Assembly: GCA_963707135.1 (NCBI GenBank) | Contig: CAVPOY010000002.1 | Span: forward strand, 28,411-92,410 | Reading direction: 5' to 3' | From: JBGSTR01 sp963707135 | GTDB taxonomy: Bacteria; Pseudomonadota; Gammaproteobacteria; Chromatiales; Chromatiaceae | Length of the DNA: 64,000 nucleotides | Shown: piece by piece, positions 1-9,186 of the stretch | Position numbering within the stretch: the stretch's first letter is position 1 | Layout of the letters: the number at the start of each line of letters is the position of its first letter | Position numbers and translations under genes: made by a program | The notes under the pieces: generated by a model | Database searches by the model: none | What the model was told of the DNA's origin: nothing | Seen by the model: the letters and a program-made list of their open reading frames with translations, nothing else

Positions 1-154
1 CTGGCCGCTCATGCGCGGATTGTGGTCCGGGCCCCCTGCCTGCATCAAGCCACCTGAACCGGGGCGCGAATCCCCCCGGGCCCGCGGCGCTGAAGGCGCC
101 GGCGCACTCGGGGCGCAGGTGTCGCTCGTTGCGGCACCCTCCACTACTGAGGGG
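1..154. other. Sequence downstream of the glutamate dehydrogenase, no gene seen
   Basis: The stretch lies just past the stop codon of the minus-strand dehydrogenase. It is GC-rich and has short GC palindromes. I see no coding frame with a recognisable protein and no convincing terminator with a T-run. Confidence 0.5.
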
Positions 155-3100
155 TCAACCTTGCGCCGACCCCGCTTCCGCCGCCAGGCGTCGAGCTTCC
201 CGCAGCGCCACCGACAGCATGGGGACGTCGACGTCGTCCAGGGCGCGGAGATCAGCGATCAGGCGGCGATAACGGTCGACAGCGACATGATTCTGGCACC
301 ACCAGGCCTCCAGCTTGGAGGCCGGGGAGGTCGCCTGCATGGCCCCGCGCAAGACCGCCGTGCACAGGGCTCGGTGCTCGGCCTGCAGCTGGTCGCGAAA
401 GAGCGCCCGGGCGCTGGCATGCCAGCGGTCCTGACTCGGCAGGGCGGCGAGCCGTTGTCCGAGCCAGTCCAGATCCAGATCCGCGCCCAATTGGAAGTAG
501 ATCTCAGCCGCTTCCGTGACGGGTGCCCGCACCGCCTCGGCCACCTCGACCAGATCCAGCGCGCTTGCCAGGGCCCCGAGGCCGGCCGCCCGTCGGGCGA
601 GGGACGTGGGGGCGCCGGCCTGCTCGAACGGCGCCGCCTCCTGCTCCAAAGCGACGCGATGCCGCTCGTCCATCAGCTCTGGCAGCCGTTCCGCCAGGGA
701 GGCGACCGGTTCGCGGTAACGCTTCACCAGAGCCTCCACAGAGATCCGCTCACCATGCTCCTGCAGCAGGCGGCGGCAGGTCCGCGCGGCCAGCTGGCCG
801 CCACGGAGCAGGATGTCGAGGCGAAGCGCCTCGGGGAAGGTGACGCCCAGGGTAGCCGTCTGGGACCAGAGTCCCCGCAGGTCGAACACCTCCCAGGCCA
901 CGGCGCTGGCGCGCGCGACCGCCGGCGCCGAGGCGCCCAGCTCTTCCTGGAGCTGAAATACGAAGGTGCTGCCGAACCGGTTGACGATCCGGTTGGCGAG
1001 GGTGCTGGCGAGGATCTCCCGGCGCAGCCGGTGGGCGCGGATGCCGTCTCGAAAACGCTCGCGCAGCGGCGTGGGGAAGTAGCGCTCAAGCTCGGGGGCC
1101 ATGCACGGGTCCTCGGGCAGATCGGAGGCGAGCAGCTCCTGGTAGAAGGTGTGCTTGGCGTAGGAGACCAGGAGCGCGATCTCCGGCCGGGTGAGCCCTT
1201 GCCCTAGGCCCTGGCGCTCGGCGATCTCCACCTCGTCCGGTAGGTATTCCAACGCCCGCCTCAGGTGCCCGTCCTGCTCCAGGCGCCGCAGGAAACGAGT
1301 CTGCTCGGGCAGCAGGGCCAGGCCGCGGGCCTGGTCCAGGCTGATGGCGCAGGTCTGCCAGTAGCTGTCCTGCAGAACCAGGCGCGCCACCTCGTCCGTC
1401 ATCTCCGCGAGCAACCGGTTGCGCTGCTTGAGCGTCAGCTCGCCGTCCGCCACCACGCGGTCCAGCAGGATCTTGATATTGACCTCGTGGTCGGAGCAGT
1501 TGACGCCGCCGGCGTTGTGGATGAAATCCGAGTCGATCCGCCCGCCCTGGCGGGCGTACTGGATGCGGGCCAGCTGGGTGAACCCCAGGTTCCCACCTTC
1601 GCCGACGACGCGGCACCGCAGGGTGGTGGCATCCACCCGCACCGCATCGTTCACCCGATCGCCCACGTCCACGTGGCGTTCCCCGGACGCCTTCACATAG
1701 GTGCCGATGCCGCCGTTCCAGAGCAGGTCCACCGGCGCACGGAGGATCGCCCGGATCAGGTCCGCCGGGGTCAGGCTCGCCGCCCGGGTGCCCAGCGCCT
1801 CCTGTGCCCGGGGCGACAGGGAAATGGACTTCAGCCGGCGGGAGTAGATCCCGCCGCCCTCCGAGATCAGGGCCGGATCGTAGTCCGCCCAGCTGGAGCC
1901 TGGCAGGGCGAACAGCCGTTCCCGTTCGGCGAAGCTGGTCTCGGGGTCCGGGTCGGGGTCGATGAATACATGACGGTGATCGAAGGCGGCGACCAGCTTG
2001 ATCCGGCGCGACCAGAGCATTCCGTTGCCGAACACGTCGCCGGACATGTCGCCGATGCCGGCCACCCTGAATGGGCTCCTGCTCGTAGTCGATACCGGCG
2101 GCACGGAAATGCTGGCGCACGCACTCCCAGGCGCCGTCGGGCGGTGATGCCCATGGCCTTGTGGTCGTAGCCGGCGCGGCCCCCGGAGGCAAAGGCGTCG
2201 CCCAGCCAGAAGCCGTAGCCCGCGGCCACCTCGTTGGCGATGTCGGAGAAGGATGCGGTGCCCTTGTCCGCCGCCACCACCAGATAGGGGTCGTCCCCGT
2301 CGTAGCGCCGCACGTCGGCGGGCGGTAGGCATTGATCCCCCGACCAGATTGTCGGTGAGGTCGAGGAGGCCGGAGACGAACTGCCGGTAACAGGCGACTC
2401 CCTCCTCGCGCAGGGCGCTCCCGGTCTCCGGACTCTGGCGGGCGCTTGACCACGAAGCCGCCCTTGGCGCCCACGGGGACGATGACGGCGTTCTTGACCA
2501 TCTGCGCCTTCATCAGGCCGAGCACCTCGGTGCGGAAGTCCTCGCGCCGGTCCGACCAGCGCAGCCCGCCGCGGGCCACCTTGCCGCCACGCAGGTGCAC
2601 CCCTCGTCCATGCGGGCGAGTAGACGAAGATCTCGTAGGCGGGCCGCGGTTCGCGGCAGGTCGGGGATCTCATCGGACTTGAGCTTCAGCGCGATGTGCG
2701 TCCTTGGGCTCGCCGTCGGGCCGGCGCTGGAACCAGTTGGTGCGCAGCGTGGCCTGGAGACACGGCGAGAAAGCTGCGCAGGATGCGGTCCTGGTCCAGG
2801 CTCTGGACGGCGTCCAGGGCCTCGCTGCAGACGCGCTCCGACAGCCGGGTCGCCAGCTGCGTCGCATGCTTGTGCGCGTGTCCGGGTCGAAGCGGACCTC
2901 GAACAGCTCCACCAGCAGGCGCGGCGATCTCCGGATTGGCCGCAGCCGCCTCTTCCATGTAGGCCTGGCTGAAGGTCATGGCGGTCTGGCGCAGGTACTT
3001 GGCGTAGGCACGCAGCAGAGCGATCTGACGCCAGTCGAGCCGTGCCGCGCACCACCAGCGCGGTTGAAGCCGTCGTTCTCCACCCGCCGGTGCCAGACCA

Positions 3101-5023
3101 TGGCAAAGGCGTCCTGGAACAGCTCGCGGACCTCGCCGCGGTCCGGGGCCTCCGTCGAACCGCGTAGGACGAGGCCGAAGTCGTGCACCCAGCGCACCGG
3201 CGATCCTGCGCGGTCGACCCGGTAGGGGTGCTCCTCCTCGACGCGTACCCCCATGTTCTCCAGGATGGGCAGCACCAGGTAGAGCGGCAGGGTCCGGCCG
3301 CCGCGAAACACCTTGAAGCGCAGCCGCCCAGGAGACGACTCCAGCGGCCGGTACAGGAGCATGCCCAGATCCTGCTCGGTATCGAGCCGCTCCATCTGCT
3401 CGATGTCCCGCACCGCGATGCGGGCGGCAAAATCCTCCCGATAACCCGCCGGGAAGGCTTCGCCGTAGGCCTGGAAGAGGGCGCTCCCCCGTTCCTCCCC
3501 GAGCCGTTCGTTCAGGGCCGACTGCAGCTCGTCCTGCCAGGACAGGGCGGCACTCGCGAGCCGCGCCTCGATGTCGCGCCGGTCGTATTCGGGCAGCGAC
3601 CCTGGATCGGTCCGCACCAGAAACATCACCCGCGCCATGGGCGCGTCGGTAAGGCTCACCGCGAACTCGACCTCGGAGGCGTTGAACGCCTCCCGCAGGA
3701 TGGCCTGCATCCGCTGCCGCACCCGGGTGTCGTAACGCTCCCGCGGGGCGTAGACCAGGCACACCACGAAACGGCCATAGAGGTCCTGCCGCAGGAACAG
3801 GCGTGTGCGCTGGCGCTCGCCGAGCTCCAGGATGCCCATGCAGATGGCGTACAGGTCCTCCGGCTCGATCTGGAACAGCTCGTCTCTGGGGTAGGTTTCC
3901 AGGATGTGCTGCAGGGCCTTGCTCGGAGTGACCGCCCGGCTCCAGGTCCGCCCGCGCGATGACCTGCCCGATCTTGCGGCGTACCACCGGGATCTCCTGA
4001 GGCACGCAGCTGTAGGCGCGGGAGCGCGTAGAGGCCCAGAAATCGGTGCTCGCCGATCACCCGGCCCGCGGCGTCGAAGCGGCGCACGCCCACGTAGTCC
4101 AGATTGGCCGGCCGGTGGACCGTCGCGCGGGCATTCGCCTTGGTGAGCAGGAGCAGCCTGGGGATCCGGGCCAGGCGCTTGAACTGGGGTGGCAAGCCGG
4201 CGAAGGCCTGCGACGCTTGATCCGCCGGTGAGTCGCGCAGGATTCCGAGGCCGGTGCCCGGGACGATGCGCAGGGCGGCCCCGTTGCCGTTCCCCTGCAG
4301 GTCGTAGGCGCGGTAGCCGAGAAAGGTGAAATGGCTGTCGGCCAACCAGCCCAGGAACGCACGCGCCTCCTCCAGCTCCTCGGCCGGCGGAGAGGGCGGC
4401 GGGGCCTCGTCCAGCTCCTGGCGCAGACGGCCCAAGACCTGCTGCATGGGCTGCCAGTCCTCCACCGCCTGTCGCAGATCGCCCAGTACCCGTTCCATCC
4501 CGGCCCGCAACGCGTCCAGCATGGCGGGGTCGGTCTGGCGCACCAGCTCCAGGTGGATTACGGCCTCCCGCAGGGCCTCGCGGGCCTCGCCGCGGTCCAG
4601 AACCCGCACCATCTCGCCCCGGACATTTCGCTCCAGTCGGTAGATGGGGTGGATCACCTCCAACGCCTGCAACCCCTGCCGGTTCACCTCCATGCGCACC
4701 GTGTCGACGAGGAAGGGCATGTCCTCGATCACGATCTCCACCACCGTGTGCGTGGACTCCCAGCCATGGGCCTCCAGCACCGGGTTGTAGACTCGCAGCA
4801 GGGTCTCCCCCGGGGCACGTTGCCGCGCGAACCGCCAGTGGGCCAGCGCCGCCCCATAGAGATCCGGCAAGGCCCGTTCCGCCAGCACCTCTTCCGGGAC
4901 GCGCTCGTAGTAATGCCGTACGAAACGCGCCGCCTGCTCCTGCACCGGCTCCTCCAGACGGTCCCGGACCATGGCCTCGAGCCGGGAGAGGATCTCGGCG
5001 GCGGGAGTCGACGGCTTGCTCAT
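155..5023 (-). pseudogene. gdhB: NAD-specific glutamate dehydrogenase, large (~180 kDa) class, multiply frameshifted
   Basis: This family oxidises L-glutamate to 2-oxoglutarate plus ammonia with NAD in the cytoplasm. The locus is 4869 nt (about 1622 codons), the usual size of the large class. The N-terminal ~330 residues (5023 to ~4025) are one clean frame with start MSKPSTPAAE. The C-terminal ~637 residues (~2068 to 155) are also clean. Between them the protein must be read by switching frame about 14 times, near 4020, 3932, 3065, 3045, 2920, 2880, 2760, 2700, 2648, 2600, 2440, 2320, 2140 and 2068. The pieces join into family sequence, including the catalytic-region motif KNAVIVPVGAKGGF (near 2480), WNGGIGTY (near 1710) and NCSDHEVNIK (near 1490). 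No stop codon interrupts the correct frame. I infer clustered single-base errors rather than a decayed gene, but true inactivation cannot be excluded. Confidence 0.88.
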
Positions 5024-5301
5024 GGGTTCACCCGGAACGTAGCAGGTACGCTTACCCTAGTGTAGACGGCGGGTATGTTTTGGCTGATCGAATCTGCTGG
5101 AGAAGCCGCCGTGGAGTCAGCGGTGCCGACGACCGCGAGCGTATCTCCGAGTGTCGCATGGCCGCCATCTGGCGGGCGCCTGGAGGTGATTCTTGCGTTC
5201 GGCAGGGGCGCGCTGACATTTGGCAGGCGGTCCTAGGACACTCGCCCGTAGGCGCTTATGCGTGTTTTTGTCGATGGTTCCGCGCGCCAGCACCAGACGC
5301 G

Positions 5302-5916
5302 TCAATCCCGACGCCGCCAGACCAGCGTCCGGTTGTTGACCGGCATCGGATGGTCGGCGATCAGCCCGAGACCGCGGTCCTCGGCCAGTCTCCGCAGGTC
5401 GTCGACGTCCCGCACGCCCATGCGCGGGTCCCGCCCGCGGAGCCATTCGTCGAAGCGGGCGTTGCTGTCGCTGGTATGCCGGCCGCCGTACTTGAACGGT
5501 CCGTACAGGGCGAAGCAGCCTCCGTCGACGAGCACCCGGCCGACGCCGCGGAACATGGCGGCGACTTCCTGTTCGGACATGATGTGGGCGCTATTGGCGC
5601 TGAACACGCCGTCGAACTGCTCATCGGGCCAGGTGCCCATGACATCGAGCGGAAAGGGCGGTGGGAGGTTCGGCAGCCCCGCCTCTTCGAGCCAAAGCCG
5701 GATCCCGCCCAGGTTGGGCTGGACGTCGCTGGTCTGCCAGATCAGCCGTGGCATGGCCGCGGCGAAGTGGACCGCGTGCTGTCCGGTTCCGCTGCCGATC
5801 TCGAGTACTCGCTCCGCCTCCCGAAACAACGGCCCGATGATGCCCAGGATGGGTTCCTTGTTCTCGTCGCAGGCTGCTGACCAGGGTTTGTCGACAGTGG
5901 GTATGGGTTTCGTCAA
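5302..5916 (-). CDS. DUF938 family SAM-dependent methyltransferase-like protein
   Basis: About 204 residues with a Rossmann SAM-binding motif VLEIGSGTGQH near residue 45, followed by the DUF938 hallmarks WQTSDVQPN and FSANSAHIMSE. The substrate of this family is not known to me. The open frame runs further upstream, but similarity starts at TKPIPTVDKPW. I therefore choose the TTG at 5916, which has GGAG-like pairing about 6 nt upstream, over the upstream ATG at 6156. It is a single gene, divergent from the lipoprotein at 6117. Confidence 0.75.
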   Translation of the reverse strand: MTKPIPTVDKPWSAACDENKEPILGIIGPLFREAERVLEIGSGTGQHAVHFAAAMPRLIWQTSDVQPNLGGIRLWLEEAGLPNLPPPFPLDVMGTWPDEQFDGVFSANSAHIMSEQEVAAMFRGVGRVLVDGGCFALYGPFKYGGRHTSDSNARFDEWLRGRDPRMGVRDVDDLRRLAEDRGLGLIADHPMPVNNRTLVWRRRD

Positions 5917-6116
5917 GGCGCGCTCCGGGTCGCGGGCAGGGTGACGATGGGCCGGATCGGCGATGCCGGTACCGAAAGGAAAACCGGCATCGGCGTCACC
6001 CGTTCGAACAGGGGCGGCTCGAATTGGGGTCGTCCGGTCCACTCGATCCGGTATTATGCGGATCAACCTCCAGCATCGACAGCCGCGACTTGAACAGGAT
6101 TCCAAAGATTCTTCAT

Positions 6117-7460
6117 GTGAGCAGGGCCCAGGCGCGGCACGGCCGGCGAAACCCACCGGCGCCGGCGGTAATCCCGATGCTGGCAGTGCTGCTGCTGGCG
6201 GGCTGCGCGGAGGCGCCCTCCCGGGACACCGCGGGGCCGATCGAGCAGCCGCCGGACACCCAGTGGCGCACGACGGGCGAGGCGCTTGGCATCAGCGGGC
6301 CGGCCGAGGGGCCTGCCGAGCTGTCGGGCGCGGGGCCGGCCTTCGTCGCCTATAGCGACGATCCGGCCGAGCTTCGAGCCCAGGTCGCGGTGCGCTGCGG
6401 CGAGGCGCGTCTCGCCACCGAGCAGGACTATCTGCCGGCGCTGGTCACGGATCTCTATCTGTCCTCGGTCGACCCGGCCCAGGCGACCGAGGCACTGGTA
6501 AAGGGAAGTTGCGGTTCGCTCGCGGACATCGTGCGCGAAATGGTGGCTCAGGGTGGGGATCAGGTCGTCGCGCCGGTCATCAACCGTGCCCTGTTCCTGA
6601 CCGGGCCGGGGGCCGAGGGCATCATCGAGTCGGCTGCGTCCTCGGGCCTGGAGCGCAATGTCGCGGGCCTCGCTCGGCAGAGCGGCTCGACACGGGAAGG
6701 GAACCCTCTGTCCTTTTCGATGGCCTATTTCCCGAGCCGGGGAGAGTCCGGGCAAGTCCAGAGCTCGGCGGCCGCGAGCACCCTCTACACCAACGCGACC
6801 CCGGGGTACGGGGTCTATACCTTCGTACTTCTCGGTTCGGGCTTCGAGGGCCAGTCCGAGCTCGACAAGGCGCGTTATGCCGAGCTGCTGCGGGTGATCG
6901 AAACCTATGTGCTGGCGGCCGACGAGGGGAGGCGGGGGCCGAGCGCGGATGCCCACGCCTTCCTGATCGCCGTGCACCCGGACCGCCAGGGCGCCGCTCT
7001 GCTGGATCAGACGGGTGCGGATCTGTCGGACCCGATGCGGCGGGAGTATGCCCAGCTCCTGCGGCGCCAGGGCGAGTCCGCGCTGGCCCAGCGAATTGAC
7101 GGCGGGGCCGGTCCTTTCCTGGTGTCCAGCCCGGAGCCGCGGCTGCTGCCGACCCGAGCCGGCTCGCCGCGGCTGGTGACGGACCTTTCCGAGATTGGGC
7201 CCGAGTACATGTACGCCGTCGTCGACGCCTATGACCGGCGCGTTCCCGAGGACGCGCGGGGGGGTGCTGAGGGTCTGGAGCAGATCCAGGGGCGCCTGCT
7301 CGGGCTGTTCACGAGCCGGCTCGAGGACCGGGACCTGGACCCGGCGATAAAGGACGCCTGGGTGTTCCTTCTCGGCCCCGGTGCCGCGCCGCCGGAAGGC
7401 GTCGCCGAGTCGCCAACGGAGCGCACGGCCCCGTCGGCGGCCGAACGACCAGGCGCCTGA
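6117..7460 (+). CDS. Predicted lipoprotein of unknown function
   Basis: About 447 residues. A basic N-terminus is followed by a hydrophobic stretch and the lipobox LLLAGC with Cys30, so export and lipidation are likely. I recognise no domain in the remainder, which is acidic and Ala/Gly-rich and ends in a low-complexity Pro/Ala tail. The chosen start is GTG 6117, because it gives a lipoprotein signal of normal length; the frame opens further upstream and an internal ATG at 6177 would leave a very short signal. It lies 24 nt before the membrane protein at 7485, so the two are probably co-transcribed. Confidence 0.6.
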   Translation: MSRAQARHGRRNPPAPAVIPMLAVLLLAGCAEAPSRDTAGPIEQPPDTQWRTTGEALGISGPAEGPAELSGAGPAFVAYSDDPAELRAQVAVRCGEARLATEQDYLPALVTDLYLSSVDPAQATEALVKGSCGSLADIVREMVAQGGDQVVAPVINRALFLTGPGAEGIIESAASSGLERNVAGLARQSGSTREGNPLSFSMAYFPSRGESGQVQSSAAASTLYTNATPGYGVYTFVLLGSGFEGQSELDKARYAELLRVIETYVLAADEGRRGPSADAHAFLIAVHPDRQGAALLDQTGADLSDPMRREYAQLLRRQGESALAQRIDGGAGPFLVSSPEPRLLPTRAGSPRLVTDLSEIGPEYMYAVVDAYDRRVPEDARGGAEGLEQIQGRLLGLFTSRLEDRDLDPAIKDAWVFLLGPGAAPPEGVAESPTERTAPSAAERPGA

Positions 7461-7484
7461 CCTGGGGTTCGGGGAGATCCAGCG

Positions 7485-8084
7485 ATGCTTCTCGACGGAG
7501 TCAGCAGCCTGGTCCGCTTCCTGGTCGGCGTCTTCCTGCTCCAGGGGGTGACCGGCCTCCTGGTCTACACGGCCCTGCACACCGACTGGCAGACCACCTG
7601 GCCGCTGTTTCTGCTGCTCGGGGGCTCGATCGGCATACTGGCCGCATTTTGGTTCAGCGCGGTCGTCAGCGCGGACCGCAAGCACGCCGTTGCCAGGGCC
7701 AGTCAGCGCTTCTCGAGGGAACGGGAGAAGATCCTCGTCAAGGCCGAGCAGCAGCGTACCAAGGACGTGCGCACTAGCGAGCGGCTCGCCGCGAAGGCGA
7801 GCCGGGGCGGCATCGGCTCGGGCATGAACCTCAAGACCGGGGTCTTCGTCGGCGGCGCCGTCGGCGTCGGTGCGGTCATGCTGCTGACCCAGTTCGTGAC
7901 ACTCGGCCTGCTGACGCTGACGACGGCCGGGGGGGCCGCGATCGGGTATGGCGTGCGGGCGCGGCAGGAAAAGCTGATCGCGGGGAGGCGCCTCGCGAAC
8001 AACGACAATGTCAGGATCATCGAGGCCGACGATTCGGCGCTGGCGATCGAGGACGACCGCCGGAAGCCGCGAGTCCGCCAATGA
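7485..8084 (+). CDS. Small membrane protein of unknown function
   Basis: 199 residues. Two hydrophobic segments lie near residues 8-31 and 38-58. A basic, charged stretch (about 65-105) rich in Arg, Lys and Gln follows, then two more Gly-rich hydrophobic segments around 115-150 and a polar tail. The layout suggests a four-helix inner-membrane protein with a cytoplasmic helical loop. I do not recognise the family. It follows the lipoprotein closely. Confidence 0.55.
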   Translation: MLLDGVSSLVRFLVGVFLLQGVTGLLVYTALHTDWQTTWPLFLLLGGSIGILAAFWFSAVVSADRKHAVARASQRFSREREKILVKAEQQRTKDVRTSERLAAKASRGGIGSGMNLKTGVFVGGAVGVGAVMLLTQFVTLGLLTLTTAGGAAIGYGVRARQEKLIAGRRLANNDNVRIIEADDSALAIEDDRRKPRVRQ

Positions 8085-8156
8085 GTCTGGCCGGTGTTGG
8101 CGGGTACCCGCCGGGACAAGGCCGTTACCGCCATTCAGCGCAATTCGGAGCACCCG

Positions 8157-8933
8157 ATGTCAGCGATCGACAGTCTTCCGGCCGGCGTGTTCTGCTGGGT
8201 CGATCTGGCCACGACGGACCCCGTCGGTGCCGTCGCCTTCTACCAGGGGCTGTTCGGCTGGGAGGCCCGGGACATGCCGACCGACTTGGGCGTCCCTTAC
8301 ACCATGCTGAGTCGCGACGGCAAGGTGGCCTGCGCGCTCGCTCGAATGGGGCCTGATCAGGGCGCGACGCCCTATTGGTCGAGCTACGTCCGGGTCGCGG
8401 ACGTGGATCGGAGCGCCGAGCGGGCCGTCGCGCTGGGCGGGGTGGTTCTGATGCCGCCGATGGACGTGATGGACCAGGGACGCCTGTGCTTCATCCGGGA
8501 CCCCCACGGGGCCGCGCTTGGCCTGTGGCAGGCGCGGGCGCACCAGGGCGCCGAGCTCGAGGGCGCACCGGGTTCGCGCTGCTGGAACGAGCTACAGACG
8601 ACTGATCATGCCGGCGCCGCGGCGTTCTACGGCGGCCTTTTCGGCTGGAGCGCCCGGTCGAGCGCCGGAATGATGGAGGGCCGCTACTGGCTGTTCGAAC
8701 ATGAAGGAGCGGAGATCGGCGGTATGCTCGAGATCCAGGACGACTGGGGCCCCGTGCCGCCGAATTGGGCGGTCTATTTCTGTGTCGAGGACTGCGACGG
8801 TGCGATCGCGACCGCGAAGCGGCTCGGGGGCTCCGTGGTCACCGAGCCGATGGAGGTCCCTGGCGCGGGCCGGTTCGCGTTTCTTGTCGACCCCCAGGGC
8901 GCCGTGTTCGCGGTAATTCGGCCGGACCATTAA
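8157..8933 (+). CDS. VOC family protein (two glyoxalase-like domains)
   Basis: 258 residues made of two tandem vicinal-oxygen-chelate modules. The first starts at GVFCWVDLATTDP and contains AFYQGLFGWEA. The second starts at CWNELQTTDHAGAAAFYGGLF. Both end in the typical FxxDPxGA pattern (FIRDPHGAALGLWQ, FLVDPQGAVFAV). Members bind a metal and act on diverse small substrates, so the substrate is open. The ATG at 8157 is preferred over the upstream start at 8094 because GGAG lies about 6 nt upstream and similarity begins there. Confidence 0.8.
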   Translation: MSAIDSLPAGVFCWVDLATTDPVGAVAFYQGLFGWEARDMPTDLGVPYTMLSRDGKVACALARMGPDQGATPYWSSYVRVADVDRSAERAVALGGVVLMPPMDVMDQGRLCFIRDPHGAALGLWQARAHQGAELEGAPGSRCWNELQTTDHAGAAAFYGGLFGWSARSSAGMMEGRYWLFEHEGAEIGGMLEIQDDWGPVPPNWAVYFCVEDCDGAIATAKRLGGSVVTEPMEVPGAGRFAFLVDPQGAVFAVIRPDH

Positions 8934-9186
8934 TACCGGTTCACAAACACGTTGGACCGGCTACGAGAGGGGTGAGCACGCGGACCCCAACAATGCCGGA
9001 ATGGCGTGGTGAACATGTTGGGGTTCGTTCCTCGCCCCGACCCGATCAGGTTCGCGTCGCTTTCGACGCGTCAGTGTTTCCCGAATTTCCGCCAGCAATT
9101 CGCGCGGTGGACATTTCTGGGCCCGCACGGCGGACCCGGTCCCGCGATGCGCTTTTGGATTTGCAGCCAGCTTACGAGCTTCGTTC

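Noticed and set aside
50..85. tRNA T-arm-like sequence (GGGGCGCGAATCCCC)
   Set aside because: The loop does not match TTCRA and no acceptor, D or anticodon arms can be drawn around it.
11..1207. Long plus-strand open frame opposite the glutamate dehydrogenase
   Set aside because: It is antisense to recognised family sequence and matches no protein; long antisense frames are common in high-GC DNA.
6063..8153. 696-codon minus-strand open frame opposite the lipoprotein and membrane protein
   Set aside because: The plus-strand frames have a lipobox and membrane segments; the antisense product is Arg/Pro/Gln-rich and has no domain.
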